From positions 2,046,001 to 2,110,000 of the forward strand of contig NZ_CP117267.1 in the NCBI RefSeq assembly GCF_007000325.2: 64,000 bases of DNA, in the 5' to 3' direction. Below, piece after piece: positions 17,591-25,291 of this stretch (its first letter is position 1; each line of letters opens with the position of its first letter). The position numbers were made by a program, and so were the translations under genes. The DNA is from Rhizobium rhododendri. Lineage in GTDB: Bacteria > Pseudomonadota > Alphaproteobacteria > Rhizobiales > Rhizobiaceae. Under the pieces are notes generated by a model that worked only from the letters and a program-made list of their open reading frames with translations, was not told the origin of the DNA and searched no databases.

Positions 17591-18426
17591 CAGTGCAGGA
17601 TATCCGCAAGACACCGATCGAAGCGCGGCTAGCCGCCTATATCGATGGCGAGGCCAGCCCTGAAGAGAGGCGCACGCTGGAGGATCTGATTTCCGCCGAT
17701 GCCGACACCGGCCGCGTCTATGAAAACCTGCGGCAGGGCTCAGATATCGGACGCAAGGTTTTCGACGACCTCCTGAAGGAGCCGGTGCCTCTGGCGCTTG
17801 TGCGCTCGATCAAGAGCGCTCCGGCACCGAAGGTCCGTGAAGCGCGGCGGCTTTCGCGGCCGGCCGTGAAGCTCGCGCCGTCGGGCAAGCAGGCGCTGGC
17901 GGCGGCCCTGATCCTCTTCGTCATCGGCGGCGGCATTGGATATCTCTTCGGCACCCAGCCGGGCGCTGCCCGCCTCACCCTCCCCTTGGTCCCGAACCAG
18001 GCACGAACCTGGCCCGACGACCTTGCCGCTGCCCAACGCATCTATCTGCGCCAGTCCAGCCATATCGTCGAACTCGGCGCCACAGAGAGCGATGAGATCA
18101 TGACGTGGCTGACCTCGACCGTCGGCGTCAAGTTCAACCTGCCCGATCTGTCGAGCCAGGGCCTGGTATTTCAAGGCGCGCGTCTGCTGGTAGCGGGCGG
18201 CAAGCCGACCGGACAGCTCGTCTACCGCAACATCGACGGTGAAATCGTTTCGGTCTGCTTCTTCAAGGACAGCGCCGGGACCGATGGCAGCGATTTCAAC
18301 GAGATCATCAAGGACGATATCGGCATCGTTCCCTGGCACCGCGCCGGGGTCGGCTATGCCATCGTCGGCGCATCCTCGGACGCACTGCTCGACGATATCG
18401 CCAACCGCGTGTCGGTGGCGATCTGA
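17587..18426 (+). CDS. Transmembrane anti-sigma factor
   Basis: A 279-aa anti-sigma factor predicted to hold the adjacent ECF sigma at the membrane. The N-terminus has the short zinc-less anti-sigma helix pattern ARLAAYIDGEASPEERRTLEDLI. One membrane helix (ALAAALILFVIGGGIGYLFG, residues about 103-122) is followed by a roughly 155-residue periplasmic domain (WLTSTVGVKFNLPDLSSQGLVFQGARLL). It overlaps the sigma gene by 4 nt. The periplasmic domain is the likely sensor; the signal is unknown. Confidence 0.88.
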   Translation: MTVQDIRKTPIEARLAAYIDGEASPEERRTLEDLISADADTGRVYENLRQGSDIGRKVFDDLLKEPVPLALVRSIKSAPAPKVREARRLSRPAVKLAPSGKQALAAALILFVIGGGIGYLFGTQPGAARLTLPLVPNQARTWPDDLAAAQRIYLRQSSHIVELGATESDEIMTWLTSTVGVKFNLPDLSSQGLVFQGARLLVAGGKPTGQLVYRNIDGEIVSVCFFKDSAGTDGSDFNEIIKDDIGIVPWHRAGVGYAIVGASSDALLDDIANRVSVAI

Positions 18427-18441
18427 ACTGTGCCAGACGCA

Positions 18442-18468
18442 AAATGGCGGCCTGCCGGGCCGCCATTT
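18442..18468. terminator. Hairpin between convergent anti-sigma and leuA genes
   Basis: An 11-bp perfect stem (AAATGGCGGCC pairing with GGCCGCCATTT) with a 5-nt loop sits between two converging genes. The A/T ends of the stem provide short U stretches on both strands, so it could serve as a bidirectional terminator. There is no long U-run on either side. Confidence 0.65.
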
Positions 18469-18503
18469 CGATGAGATGATGTTTCAAGCGGGAGCGATGG
18501 GCT

Positions 18504-20246
18504 TCAGGAGCCGGCTTTCAAGGCGAGAACCCGGTTGGCGGCCGAGACTATGGCCTCCAGCGACGCCGCAACGATATTGGTGTTGACGCCGGCGCCGAAC
18601 AATTTCCCACCCGGATAGGAAGTCTCCACATACGAGATCGCCGCAGCGTTCGAACCATGCTGGAGTGAGTGCTCGGAGTAATCCTCCACAGACATTTCGA
18701 CGCCGAGATAGGCCGACAAGGCATTGATGAAGCCATCGATCGGCCCGTTGCCACGACCCTCGATCTTCCTGAGTTCGCCACCGTCGGTGATTTCGGCCGT
18801 GATGATCCGTTGCCCCTTGTGCTCGGGATCGGCGAAGATGTGGTGATCGACGAACCGGATGCGGGCATCCGGCTGTTGAACGTAAAGCTCCATGAAACGA
18901 TCGTAGATGCGCTTGGCCGGCAGCTCCTTGCCCTCGACATCGGTGATGTTCTGGATTTCCTGCCGGAACTCGACCTGCAGGTTGCGCGGCAGGTTCAGCC
19001 CGTAGTCCTGCTGCAGGATGTAGGCGATGCCGCCCTTGCCGGACTGCGAATTGATGCGGATGATCGCCTCGTAGGAGCGCCCGACATCCTGCGGGTCGAT
19101 CGGCAGATAGGGCACTTCCCAGACAGAGGTGTTGGCGACCTTGCTCGCCTTCATCCCCTTGTTGATGGCGTCCTGGTGCGAGCCGGAAAAGGCCGTGTAG
19201 ACGAGTTCGCCGACATAGGGATGACGCTCGGCAATGGTCATCTGGTTGGAATATTCGTAGACTTCCTTGATCCGCTCGATGTCCGAGCAATCGATCTGCG
19301 GGTCTACCCCTTGTGTGAACATGTTCAGCGCCATGGTCACGACATCGACGTTACCCGTACGCTCGCCGTTACCGAACAAGGTACCCTCGACGCGGTCGGC
19401 GCCGGCCAGCAGGGCCAGTTCCGCAGCGGCGATGCCGGTGCCGCGGTCGTTGTGTGGATGCAGCGAGATGATCAGGTTTTCGCGGTTGTCGAGGTTGCGG
19501 CACATCCACTCGATCTGGTCGGCATAGACGTTCGGCGTGGCCATCTCGACGGTCGACGGGAGGTTGATGATCAGCTTGTTGTCGGCTGTTGGCCGGATCT
19601 CGGCGATGACGGCGTTACAAATCTCCAGCGCCACCTCCAGCTCGGTGCCGGTGAAGCTCTCAGGCGAATATTCGAAGCGATAGTCGCCGCCGGCCTTGGA
19701 CGCCATGTCGGTGATCATCTTGGCCGCATCGACGGCAATCTGCTTGATGCCGTGCACATCCTTGGCAAACACTACGCGACGCTGCAGCTCGCTGGTGGAA
19801 TTATAGAAGTGCACGATCGGCCGGTTTGCACCCTCCAACGATTCGAAGGTGCGGGTGATCAGCTCGGGCCGGCACTGCACCAGCACCTGCAGTGACACGT
19901 CGTCGGCCACATTGCCTTCTTCGATGCACCAGCGGGCGAAGTCGAAATCGGTCTGCGAGGCTGACGGAAAGCCGATCTCGATTTCCTTGAAGCCCATTTC
20001 CAGCAACAGCTGGAACATGCGCGCCTTTCGGTCATGACCCATCGGGTCGACCAGAGACTGGTTGCCGTCGCGCAGATCGACCGAGCACCAGATCGGCGGC
20101 TTGGTGAGCGTCTTCGACGGCCAGGTACGGTCGGGGATGTTGACCTGCGGATAGGCACGGTATTTTTCGGCAGCTTTGGCCATGCCCTTGAAGCGGGACA
20201 TGGTTGCAGGAGACTTGCCAGCGGGGGAATGAGTCTGCTCGTCCAT
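18504..20246 (-). CDS. leuA: 2-isopropylmalate synthase
   Basis: First committed step of leucine synthesis: acetyl-CoA plus 2-oxoisovalerate gives 2-isopropylmalate. The 580-aa protein belongs to the longer class II form. It has the catalytic DRE-TIM motif as VDLRDGNQSL, metal-binding HPHNDRGTG, the LFGNGERTGNVD block and a C-terminal LeuA-dimer regulatory domain. ATG 20246 is chosen because GAGGAAA lies upstream and the protein then aligns with family starts. The frame is open 82 codons further, but that region is the leader. Expression is probably controlled by the leucine leader peptide at 20401-20526. Confidence 0.96.
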   Translation of the reverse strand: MDEQTHSPAGKSPATMSRFKGMAKAAEKYRAYPQVNIPDRTWPSKTLTKPPIWCSVDLRDGNQSLVDPMGHDRKARMFQLLLEMGFKEIEIGFPSASQTDFDFARWCIEEGNVADDVSLQVLVQCRPELITRTFESLEGANRPIVHFYNSTSELQRRVVFAKDVHGIKQIAVDAAKMITDMASKAGGDYRFEYSPESFTGTELEVALEICNAVIAEIRPTADNKLIINLPSTVEMATPNVYADQIEWMCRNLDNRENLIISLHPHNDRGTGIAAAELALLAGADRVEGTLFGNGERTGNVDVVTMALNMFTQGVDPQIDCSDIERIKEVYEYSNQMTIAERHPYVGELVYTAFSGSHQDAINKGMKASKVANTSVWEVPYLPIDPQDVGRSYEAIIRINSQSGKGGIAYILQQDYGLNLPRNLQVEFRQEIQNITDVEGKELPAKRIYDRFMELYVQQPDARIRFVDHHIFADPEHKGQRIITAEITDGGELRKIEGRGNGPIDGFINALSAYLGVEMSVEDYSEHSLQHGSNAAAISYVETSYPGGKLFGAGVNTNIVAASLEAIVSAANRVLALKAGS

Positions 20247-20357
20247 CGTCTTTTCCTCGTGCCGTCGATTGCCCGCCTCATAGCCGATCGGCTGGGGCTT
20301 GGCGATGACAAAAGCGGCTTTGAATGTGGGCCTTGAATGATTGTCGGATGCTAGGTC

Positions 20358-20414
20358 GAGGAGCGAATGCCGGGCGGGCTTGTCGGCCGCCGGGCGCTCC
20401 TCAACGGACCCGGC
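20358..20414 (-). promoter_or_regulatory. Mutually exclusive RNA stems in the leuA leader
   Basis: Two perfect stems compete in the leader RNA. Stem A pairs GCCGGG (20409-20414) with CCCGGC (20389-20394). Stem B pairs GAGGAGCG (20395-20402) with CGCTCCTC (20358-20365). The 5' arm of B lies in the loop of A and its 3' arm lies beyond A, so both cannot form together. The leader stop codon sits at the 5' arm of B. This is attenuator-like, but no U-tract follows stem B, so the termination mechanism is unclear. Confidence 0.6.
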
Positions 20415-20526
20415 AACCGCGCGTAAGGCCGAGGAGAAGAAGCGACGTGAAGGCGCGCGAGTTGTCACGCAGGGCGATGCGACCGCGTGCAATCTGGCTG
20501 GAAATTTTTGCGCCTGTAGACTTCAT
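20401..20526 (-). CDS. leuL: Leucine-rich leader peptide of leuA
   Basis: A 41-codon ORF ends in TSLLLLGLTRGCRVR. Four consecutive Leu codons (20431-20442) and a fifth two codons later lie shortly before the stop. It precedes leuA by 154 nt. The predicted -10 box ends 8 nt upstream of the ATG, leaving no room for a ribosome-binding site, so the transcript would start at or near the ATG. Leader peptides that stall at codons for the pathway's product control amino acid operons in proteobacteria. The run of five Leu codons at this spot makes that role likely here. Confidence 0.82.
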   Translation of the reverse strand: MKSTGAKISSQIARGRIALRDNSRAFTSLLLLGLTRGCRVR

Positions 20527-20534
20527 GATTGGTT

Positions 20535-20563
20535 GTATACCGTCGGGGCAAAAAAGAAGCAAG
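20535..20563 (-). promoter_or_regulatory. Predicted promoter of the leuA leader
   Basis: A -35 box CTTGCT (20558-20563) and a -10 box GTATAC (20535-20540) are separated by exactly 17 bp. Rhizobial housekeeping promoters favour CTTG-type -35 boxes. Transcription would begin about 7-9 nt downstream, at the leader ATG (20526). The layout matches the trpL promoter in this window. Confidence 0.65.
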
Positions 20564-20645
20564 CCCCGCCCAGTCTTTCGGCATTTGCACCATTTAGACC
20601 TGCTACTTGCACCGTTGCGACACCTGACCGTCGAAAATTCAGGGC

Positions 20646-20667
20646 GCAGCTCTCTGAGGAGAGCTGC
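20646..20667. terminator. Hairpin downstream of the BenE gene
   Basis: A 9-bp perfect inverted repeat (GCAGCTCTC with GAGAGCTGC, 4-nt loop) lies about 100 bp after the transporter stop and about 85 bp before the leuA leader promoter. There is no U-run, so it may be a Rho-type or weak terminator that insulates the leucine leader. Confidence is low. Confidence 0.4.
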
Positions 20668-20769
20668 CTATCAGCAGGGCCTCTGCATTTGTTCGGGTTC
20701 AATACAAAGAGCCTAACTGTAGGACAAAACAGAGGCGGCAGAGGCGGCAAAGCCGCCAGAGTACCTTAT

Positions 20770-21960
20770 TCAGCGGTTCGCAGGCAGCTTTCTTACCGCA
20801 CCTTGCAGCAGCAGCATCAGCCCACCGGCAATCAACCCCCAGAATGCGCCCGAAATGCCGCCGAAGGACACGCCGGATGCGGTGACCAGAAATGTCACCG
20901 CGGCGGCTTCGCGCGTTTCGACCACTTGAAACGCAGCCATGGCCGAGCCGGAGAAGGCGCCGATCAGTGCAAGGCCGGCCACCGCTTCGATGAGGATGGG
21001 CGGCGCCAGCGCGACGAAGGCGGTGACAGCGCCGGCAAGCAGTCCGAAGACGATGTAGACGATGCCGGCGATAACGGCGGCCCAATAGCGGCGGTCTGGA
21101 TCGGCGTTGGCATCCTTGCCCGCACACATGGCGGCCGTTATCGCCGCAAGATTGACCGCATGCCCACCGAAAGGCGTGCTCACAAGCGAAAATAGGCCGG
21201 TCACGGCAAACAGCGGACCGGGTTTCGGATCGTACTGGTTGACCTTGAGCACGGCGATGCCGGGAATATTCTGCGACGCCATGGTGACGATGAACAGCGG
21301 CAGCGCGATCGACACCAGCCCGGCCATGGTGAACAGCGGTTGGACCAGTTCCAGGCGCGGCATCAGCGACTGCTCGAGCGAAGACAGCGCGCCCGCAGGC
21401 ATCTGCACCCCGAATGCCAGCACGGCGACAAAAGCGGCCAGCGCAGCAGGAACCGCCCAGAGCCGCCGGAAAGCGCCGACGACGACCCAGGCGAGCACGA
21501 TCGGCAATCCCAGCAACGGATTGAAGGCGATGGCCTTCACCGGCGCGAAGCACAAGCCGATCAGCACGCCCGCAAGCATCGCATTGGCGAGAGGCGCCGG
21601 GATAGACGCAACCGCACGCCCCAGCGGCCGGAACAGCCCTGCAACGATAATCAACGCCGCACAGACGACGAAGCCACCCACCGCCGCCTGGAACCCGCCG
21701 GCAATCGCGCCGGAGCTTGCCAGCAGCGCCGCACCCGGCGTCGACCAGGCAATGCTCACCGGCAACCGCGTCGTCAGGCTGAGCACAATGGCACAGAGCC
21801 CCATTGAGATCGACAGCACCGTCAACCCCGAAGCCGCCTGCCCCGGCGTTGCCCCAACCGCCTGCAGCCCATGCAGCACCACCGCAAAGGAACTGGCAAA
21901 TCCAACGAAAGCGGTGAGGCAGCCCATAAAGACGGCTTGGGCGGAAAGATCTTTGAGCAT
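20770..21960 (-). CDS. BenE family transporter (benzoate/H+ symporter type)
   Basis: A 396-aa inner-membrane protein with about 12 hydrophobic segments and the BenE family pattern: VVLHGLQAVGATPGQAASGL near the N-terminus, SIAWSTPGAALL, and TPFGGHAVNLAAITAA in the second half. It resembles proton-linked benzoate carriers. No benzoate catabolic genes lie nearby, so the substrate is uncertain. A 9-bp stem at 20646-20667 lies downstream, and leuA with its leader follows on the same strand. Confidence 0.9.
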   Translation of the reverse strand: MLKDLSAQAVFMGCLTAFVGFASSFAVVLHGLQAVGATPGQAASGLTVLSISMGLCAIVLSLTTRLPVSIAWSTPGAALLASSGAIAGGFQAAVGGFVVCAALIIVAGLFRPLGRAVASIPAPLANAMLAGVLIGLCFAPVKAIAFNPLLGLPIVLAWVVVGAFRRLWAVPAALAAFVAVLAFGVQMPAGALSSLEQSLMPRLELVQPLFTMAGLVSIALPLFIVTMASQNIPGIAVLKVNQYDPKPGPLFAVTGLFSLVSTPFGGHAVNLAAITAAMCAGKDANADPDRRYWAAVIAGIVYIVFGLLAGAVTAFVALAPPILIEAVAGLALIGAFSGSAMAAFQVVETREAAAVTFLVTASGVSFGGISGAFWGLIAGGLMLLLQGAVRKLPANR

Positions 21961-22136
21961 GGCGGCGGTAATGACTCGTAAGGGCGTGAGAGCTCAATGG
22001 AGCATTACAGGCCGGATTGGCGCAAGAGCACTTCACCGTCATTTTGTAACGAAGATGGCTGTTTGAAACGTAAGATCAAAAGAACGAGACGGTGAGTTCG
22101 GTGCAGAATAAACGATGCAGCCGAGCACATTGCCAA

Positions 22137-22181
22137 AAACAAAAAAGCGCCCTCGCCCGCATTATGCAGGCAAGGGCGCTT
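22137..22181 (-). terminator. Intrinsic terminator after the ClpP-like gene
   Basis: Read on the minus strand, AAGCGCCCTTGC pairs with a complementary GCGAGGGCGCTT arm and is followed at once by TTTTTTGTTTTT. This is a classic Rho-independent terminator, a few bases after the ClpP-like stop at 22194. Confidence 0.85.
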
Positions 22182-22193
22182 GGTGTGCAACAA

Positions 22194-22778
22194 TCAGAGT
22201 TCGCTTTGCGATGTCACGATGCGGGAGACCAGACCGTAGGTCTTGGCGTCTTCGGCCGAGAGCCAGTAGTCGCGGTCGGTGTCCTTGGCGATCTTTTCCA
22301 GCGGCTGGCCGGTCGCGGCTGCGAAGATCCGGTTCAGGCGCTCGTTCATCTTGATGATCTCGCGGGCCTGGATCTCGATATCCGATGCCATGCCGCGTGT
22401 GCCGCCCGAGGGCTGATGCAGCAGGAAGCGGGTGTTCGGCAGGCAAAGCCGGCGTTCCTTGGGAACGCTGACGAAGATCAGCGCGCCGGCAGATGCAACC
22501 CAGCCGGTGCCGATGATCCAGACCTTGGGCTTGATGAACTTAATCATGTCGTGGATCGAATCGCCGGATTCGACGTGGCCGCCGGGCGAGCTGACATAGA
22601 TGCGGATGTCTTCGTCGCTGGCAGCGGCAAGGGCGACCAGCTGCGAGCAGACCTTCTGCGCCAATTCCTGCGTAATGCCGCCATAAATGAAGATCGAACG
22701 CGACTTGAAGAGGTTCGCCTCCGTTTCCTTGCCGAGCGGCAGTTCCGTCTTCTTGTCTTCCTGTTCGTCGTCGTTCAT
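22194..22778 (-). CDS. ClpP-like serine protease (paralogue not next to clpX)
   Basis: A 194-aa ClpP/crotonase-fold protease. The catalytic triad is present as Ser96 (GWVASAGAL), His121 (FLLHQPSGG) and Asp170 ([12 protein letters not shown]). The residue after the catalytic Ser is Ala instead of the usual Met of GxAASMG. The N-terminus ([14 protein letters not shown]) differs from housekeeping ClpP and carries no evident propeptide. ATG 22778 follows GGAGAG. Rhizobia often carry several ClpPs; this is one of the divergent ones. It probably joins mixed complexes or acts with an alternative Clp ATPase. Confidence 0.88.
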   Translation of the reverse strand: MNDDEQEDKKTELPLGKETEANLFKSRSIFIYGGITQELAQKVCSQLVALAAASDEDIRIYVSSPGGHVESGDSIHDMIKFIKPKVWIIGTGWVASAGALIFVSVPKERRLCLPNTRFLLHQPSGGTRGMASDIEIQAREIIKMNERLNRIFAAATGQPLEKIAKDTDRDYWLSAEDAKTYGLVSRIVTSQSEL

Positions 22779-23006
22779 GAACAACTCTCCACCGTGATTT
22801 GTCGTATGCCGCACATAATGCTGTTCCATGCGTAAAACAATGCGGGAAAAAGACAAGCCACGGAACCGGTGAAGATATCCTTGCCGCTTTGCCCATTACC
22901 GACCCGATTACCGAAATGTAACTTGGCAGGGCTTTGAAAAGCCGAATTCCCTTCCTACGTCAGGTGATGCGATCCGGAATCGCATCAAAGTTTTCATGGA
23001 GCCGTC

Positions 23007-23828
23007 ATGTCGCCCGAAGAACGTCAACTGCTTAGCTCTCTCTTCGACCGCGTCAAAGCCGCAGCGGCGACCCCGCGCGATGCAGACGCCGAAGCCTTCA
23101 TCAACCAGTCGGTACGCGACAATCCCACCGCGCCCTACCTGCTCGCCCAGGCGGTCATCGTCCAGGAGCAGGGCATGAAGGCCGCTGCCGACCGCATCAA
23201 GCAGCTCGAAGACCAGGTCAAGGAACTGCAGGACAGTGCCGAACACCAGCCCGCCGCCTCGCAAGGTGGCGGAAGCTTCCTCGGCGGCCTCGGCTCCATT
23301 TTCGGCGGTGGACAATCCGCAGCACCGCAGCCACAGCGTGCCGCCCCGCCCCAGCAGAGTTATGGCCAGCAGCAAGGCTATTCGGCTCCACAGCAGGGCT
23401 ATGGGCAACCGCAGCAGGGTCCCTGGGGCCAGCAGAACCAGCAGCAGCAGCCGGTTGGCCCATGGAGCCAGCAGCCGCAGGCCCAGTCGGGCGGCGGCGG
23501 CTTTCTGCGCGGTGCGCTCGGCACGGCAGCCGGCGTTGCCGGCGGCGTGATGCTGGCGGAATCGCTGAGCAGCCTGTTCAGCCCGCATATCGGTGGCGCA
23601 GCGGCAGGGCTTGGCGGCCTTGGAGCAGCAGCGGCGGCACCGGCCGCAGCACCCGCCGTCGAGGAAACGGTCGTCAACAATTATTATGGCGACAGCAACG
23701 GCAACAACAACGACCAGAACGCTGGAAACGACGACAATGCCAATGACCAGAACCTGGTCAGCGACGACAGCGACACCGATTTCGACAATTCCTACGATAG
23801 CGGCGGCGACGACAGCTTCAACGTCTGA
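23007..23828 (+). CDS. DUF2076 family protein with Q/G-rich low-complexity core
   Basis: A 273-aa protein whose N-terminal 80 residues match DUF2076 (MSPEERQLLSSLFDRVKAA, DNPTAPYLLAQAVIVQEQ, then a short coiled coil). Residues about 105-155 are a Gln/Gly/Tyr/Pro-rich repeat (QQGY, QQGYGQPQQGPWGQ). A Gly/Ala hydrophobic segment with LGTAAGVAGGVMLAESL follows. The C-terminus is an Asn/Asp-rich acidic tail. Composition is prion-like. GGAG lies before the ATG and a good terminator lies downstream, so it is monocistronic. Function is unknown; periplasmic or membrane association is possible. Confidence 0.85.
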   Translation: MSPEERQLLSSLFDRVKAAAATPRDADAEAFINQSVRDNPTAPYLLAQAVIVQEQGMKAAADRIKQLEDQVKELQDSAEHQPAASQGGGSFLGGLGSIFGGGQSAAPQPQRAAPPQQSYGQQQGYSAPQQGYGQPQQGPWGQQNQQQQPVGPWSQQPQAQSGGGGFLRGALGTAAGVAGGVMLAESLSSLFSPHIGGAAAGLGGLGAAAAAPAAAPAVEETVVNNYYGDSNGNNNDQNAGNDDNANDQNLVSDDSDTDFDNSYDSGGDDSFNV

Positions 23829-23851
23829 CGTTTTCGCAGAGCCCCGATGCG

Positions 23852-23885
23852 ACGCCGCGCTTCGCCTGAAGCGCGGCGTTTTTAA
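23852..23885 (+). terminator. Intrinsic terminator after the DUF2076 gene
   Basis: ACGCCGCGCTT pairs perfectly with AAGCGCGGCGT across a short loop and is followed by TTTTTAAT. It lies about 25 nt after the DUF2076 stop and just before the convergent queF stop. Confidence 0.88.
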
Positions 23886-23891
23886 TGAGGG

Positions 23892-24356
23892 TCAGCCGCG
23901 ACCGCGATAGGTCGGGACGCCCTGGTCCGGCAACCACAGGCCTTCCGGCGGCTTGCCGGTCTGCCAGAAGACGTCGATGGGGATGCCGCCGCGCGGATAC
24001 CAGTAGGCGCCGATACGCAGCCATTTCGGCTGCAGCAGGTCGACGATGCGCTTGGCAATGTAGACGGAGCAATCCTCGTGGAAGGCGCCGTGATTGCGGA
24101 ATGCATGCAGGAAAAGCTTCAGCGACTTCGATTCCACCAGCCATTCGCCGGGCACGTAGTCGATGACGATATGGGCGAAATCCGGCTGGCCGGTCATCGG
24201 GCAGAGCGAGGTGAACTCGGGCGCGGTGAAGCGCACGAGGTATTCGGTACCCTGATGGGTGGCCGGCACCTTTTCGAGGATTGCAGTCTCGGGGCTGGTG
24301 GGCGTTTCGGTGTGGCTGCCGAGCATGGACAGGCCGGAAACATCGGTATTGGGCAT
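23892..24356 (-). CDS. queF: NADPH-dependent 7-cyano-7-deazaguanine reductase
   Basis: Reduces preQ0 to preQ1 in queuosine biosynthesis; cytosolic. The 154-aa length is the short, unimodular QueF type. The catalytic Cys52 ([12 protein letters not shown]), Asp59 and the NADPH/substrate block [21 protein letters not shown] (residues 75-95) are all present. No other que genes lie in the window, and no preQ1 riboswitch was recognised upstream. Confidence 0.95.
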   Translation of the reverse strand: MPNTDVSGLSMLGSHTETPTSPETAILEKVPATHQGTEYLVRFTAPEFTSLCPMTGQPDFAHIVIDYVPGEWLVESKSLKLFLHAFRNHGAFHEDCSVYIAKRIVDLLQPKWLRIGAYWYPRGGIPIDVFWQTGKPPEGLWLPDQGVPTYRGRG

Positions 24357-24563
24357 GGCTTCAAGCCTCCTTGTTCGTTCTGACGCTGCGCCCTGGCTTG
24401 ACCGCCTGGCGCCGTGCTTGTTACTTCGCGGGTCGCTTGGCTATCCCCTATGGCATCTTCGAGGCGATCGCAAATACAAGCGATAGCCTTGGCAAGGTAT
24501 CGAACCCCTGCCCGCCGAAAAGTGATATGGCGAAGCGAAAAACAAAAATCAGGAGAAATCGCC

Positions 24564-25244
24564 GTGGCGCATATACTCGACAGGCCTGTCTGGAACACGC
24601 TGCAGACGAGCCATGCGCCGCTGGCGATCGGCGGCCCCCTTGCCAAGCGGTTTGCGCCATCGACCGTTCCCTTTGCCGCCGCTGCAGACGACGCGCCGGA
24701 AAGCCTTCAGGCGCTGGCAAACCTGCCCATCGGAGACGAAAGGATAGTCCTCGTGGAAGCCGGTCCGATTGTGATTCCCGAGGGAATTGTCGTCCTTGCG
24801 GAAGGCGAACTCTACCAGATGACAGCCGACCGGCCGCATGAGCGGATCACCGATCCCCGGATCGAATTGCTGGACGAAAGCGACGCCGACGAGATGCTGG
24901 AACTGGCACTGTTGACCAAGCCCGGTCCGTTCACGCTCGGCGCACAAAGGCTCGGCCCATTCTGGGGCGTCAGGATCGAGGGCCGGCTAGTGGCCATGGC
25001 CGGCCAGCGCATGCGCCTGCCCGGCTTCGGCGAACTCAGCGGTCTCTGCACCCATCCGGATTTCCAAGGTCGCGGTCTCGGCAGCCTGCTGTTTCGCTTT
25101 GTCGCCGGCGAAATCGCCGCCCGCGGCGAGGTAGCCTTCCTGCATGCCTATGTCGGCAACACGGCGGCGATCGCGCTCTACCAGGCACTCGGCTTCAGCA
25201 TCCGCGCAACGATGAACATGCGCGCCGTGAAGCGGCAGGAATAG
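24564..25244 (+). CDS. GNAT family N-acetyltransferase
   Basis: A 226-aa protein. The N-terminal half is a short substrate-side extension (ILDRPVWNTLQTSHAPLAIG). The C-terminal half is a GNAT domain with LSGLCTHPDFQGRGLGSLLFRFVAGEIAARGE and the YVGNTAAIALYQALGFSIR motif B. The start is a GTG with AGGAGA 7 nt upstream. In-frame alternatives upstream have no ribosome-binding site. It is divergent from queF. The substrate is unknown. Confidence 0.87.
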   Translation: MAHILDRPVWNTLQTSHAPLAIGGPLAKRFAPSTVPFAAAADDAPESLQALANLPIGDERIVLVEAGPIVIPEGIVVLAEGELYQMTADRPHERITDPRIELLDESDADEMLELALLTKPGPFTLGAQRLGPFWGVRIEGRLVAMAGQRMRLPGFGELSGLCTHPDFQGRGLGSLLFRFVAGEIAARGEVAFLHAYVGNTAAIALYQALGFSIRATMNMRAVKRQE

Positions 25245-25254
25245 CGGCTCCGTC

Positions 25255-25281
25255 GAGGCGGCGGGATCGTCCGCCGCCTTT
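25255..25281 (+). terminator. Hairpin after the GNAT gene, between convergent genes
   Basis: AGGCGGCGG pairs with CCGCCGCCT across a 7-nt loop and is followed by a short TTTC. It sits between the acetyltransferase stop (25244) and the convergent trpE(G) stop (25292) and may serve both. Confidence 0.6.
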
Positions 25282-25291
25282 CAGAGAAACC

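Noticed and set aside
20247..20340. Search for an intrinsic terminator after the leuA leader stems
   Set aside because: Only a weak GGC/GCC pairing before a CTTTTG stretch was found; it is not strong enough to list as a terminator.
20730..20757. GGCGGC tandem units near the BenE stop as a repeat element
   Set aside because: Only two short units plus one complement are present; they are adequately explained by GC-rich sequence around the transporter's 3' end.
22861..22892. GGAAC followed at about 17 nt by CCGCTT, resembling an EcfG stress promoter
   Set aside because: The -10 half lacks CGTT, and the site is about 120 bp from the DUF2076 ATG without other support.
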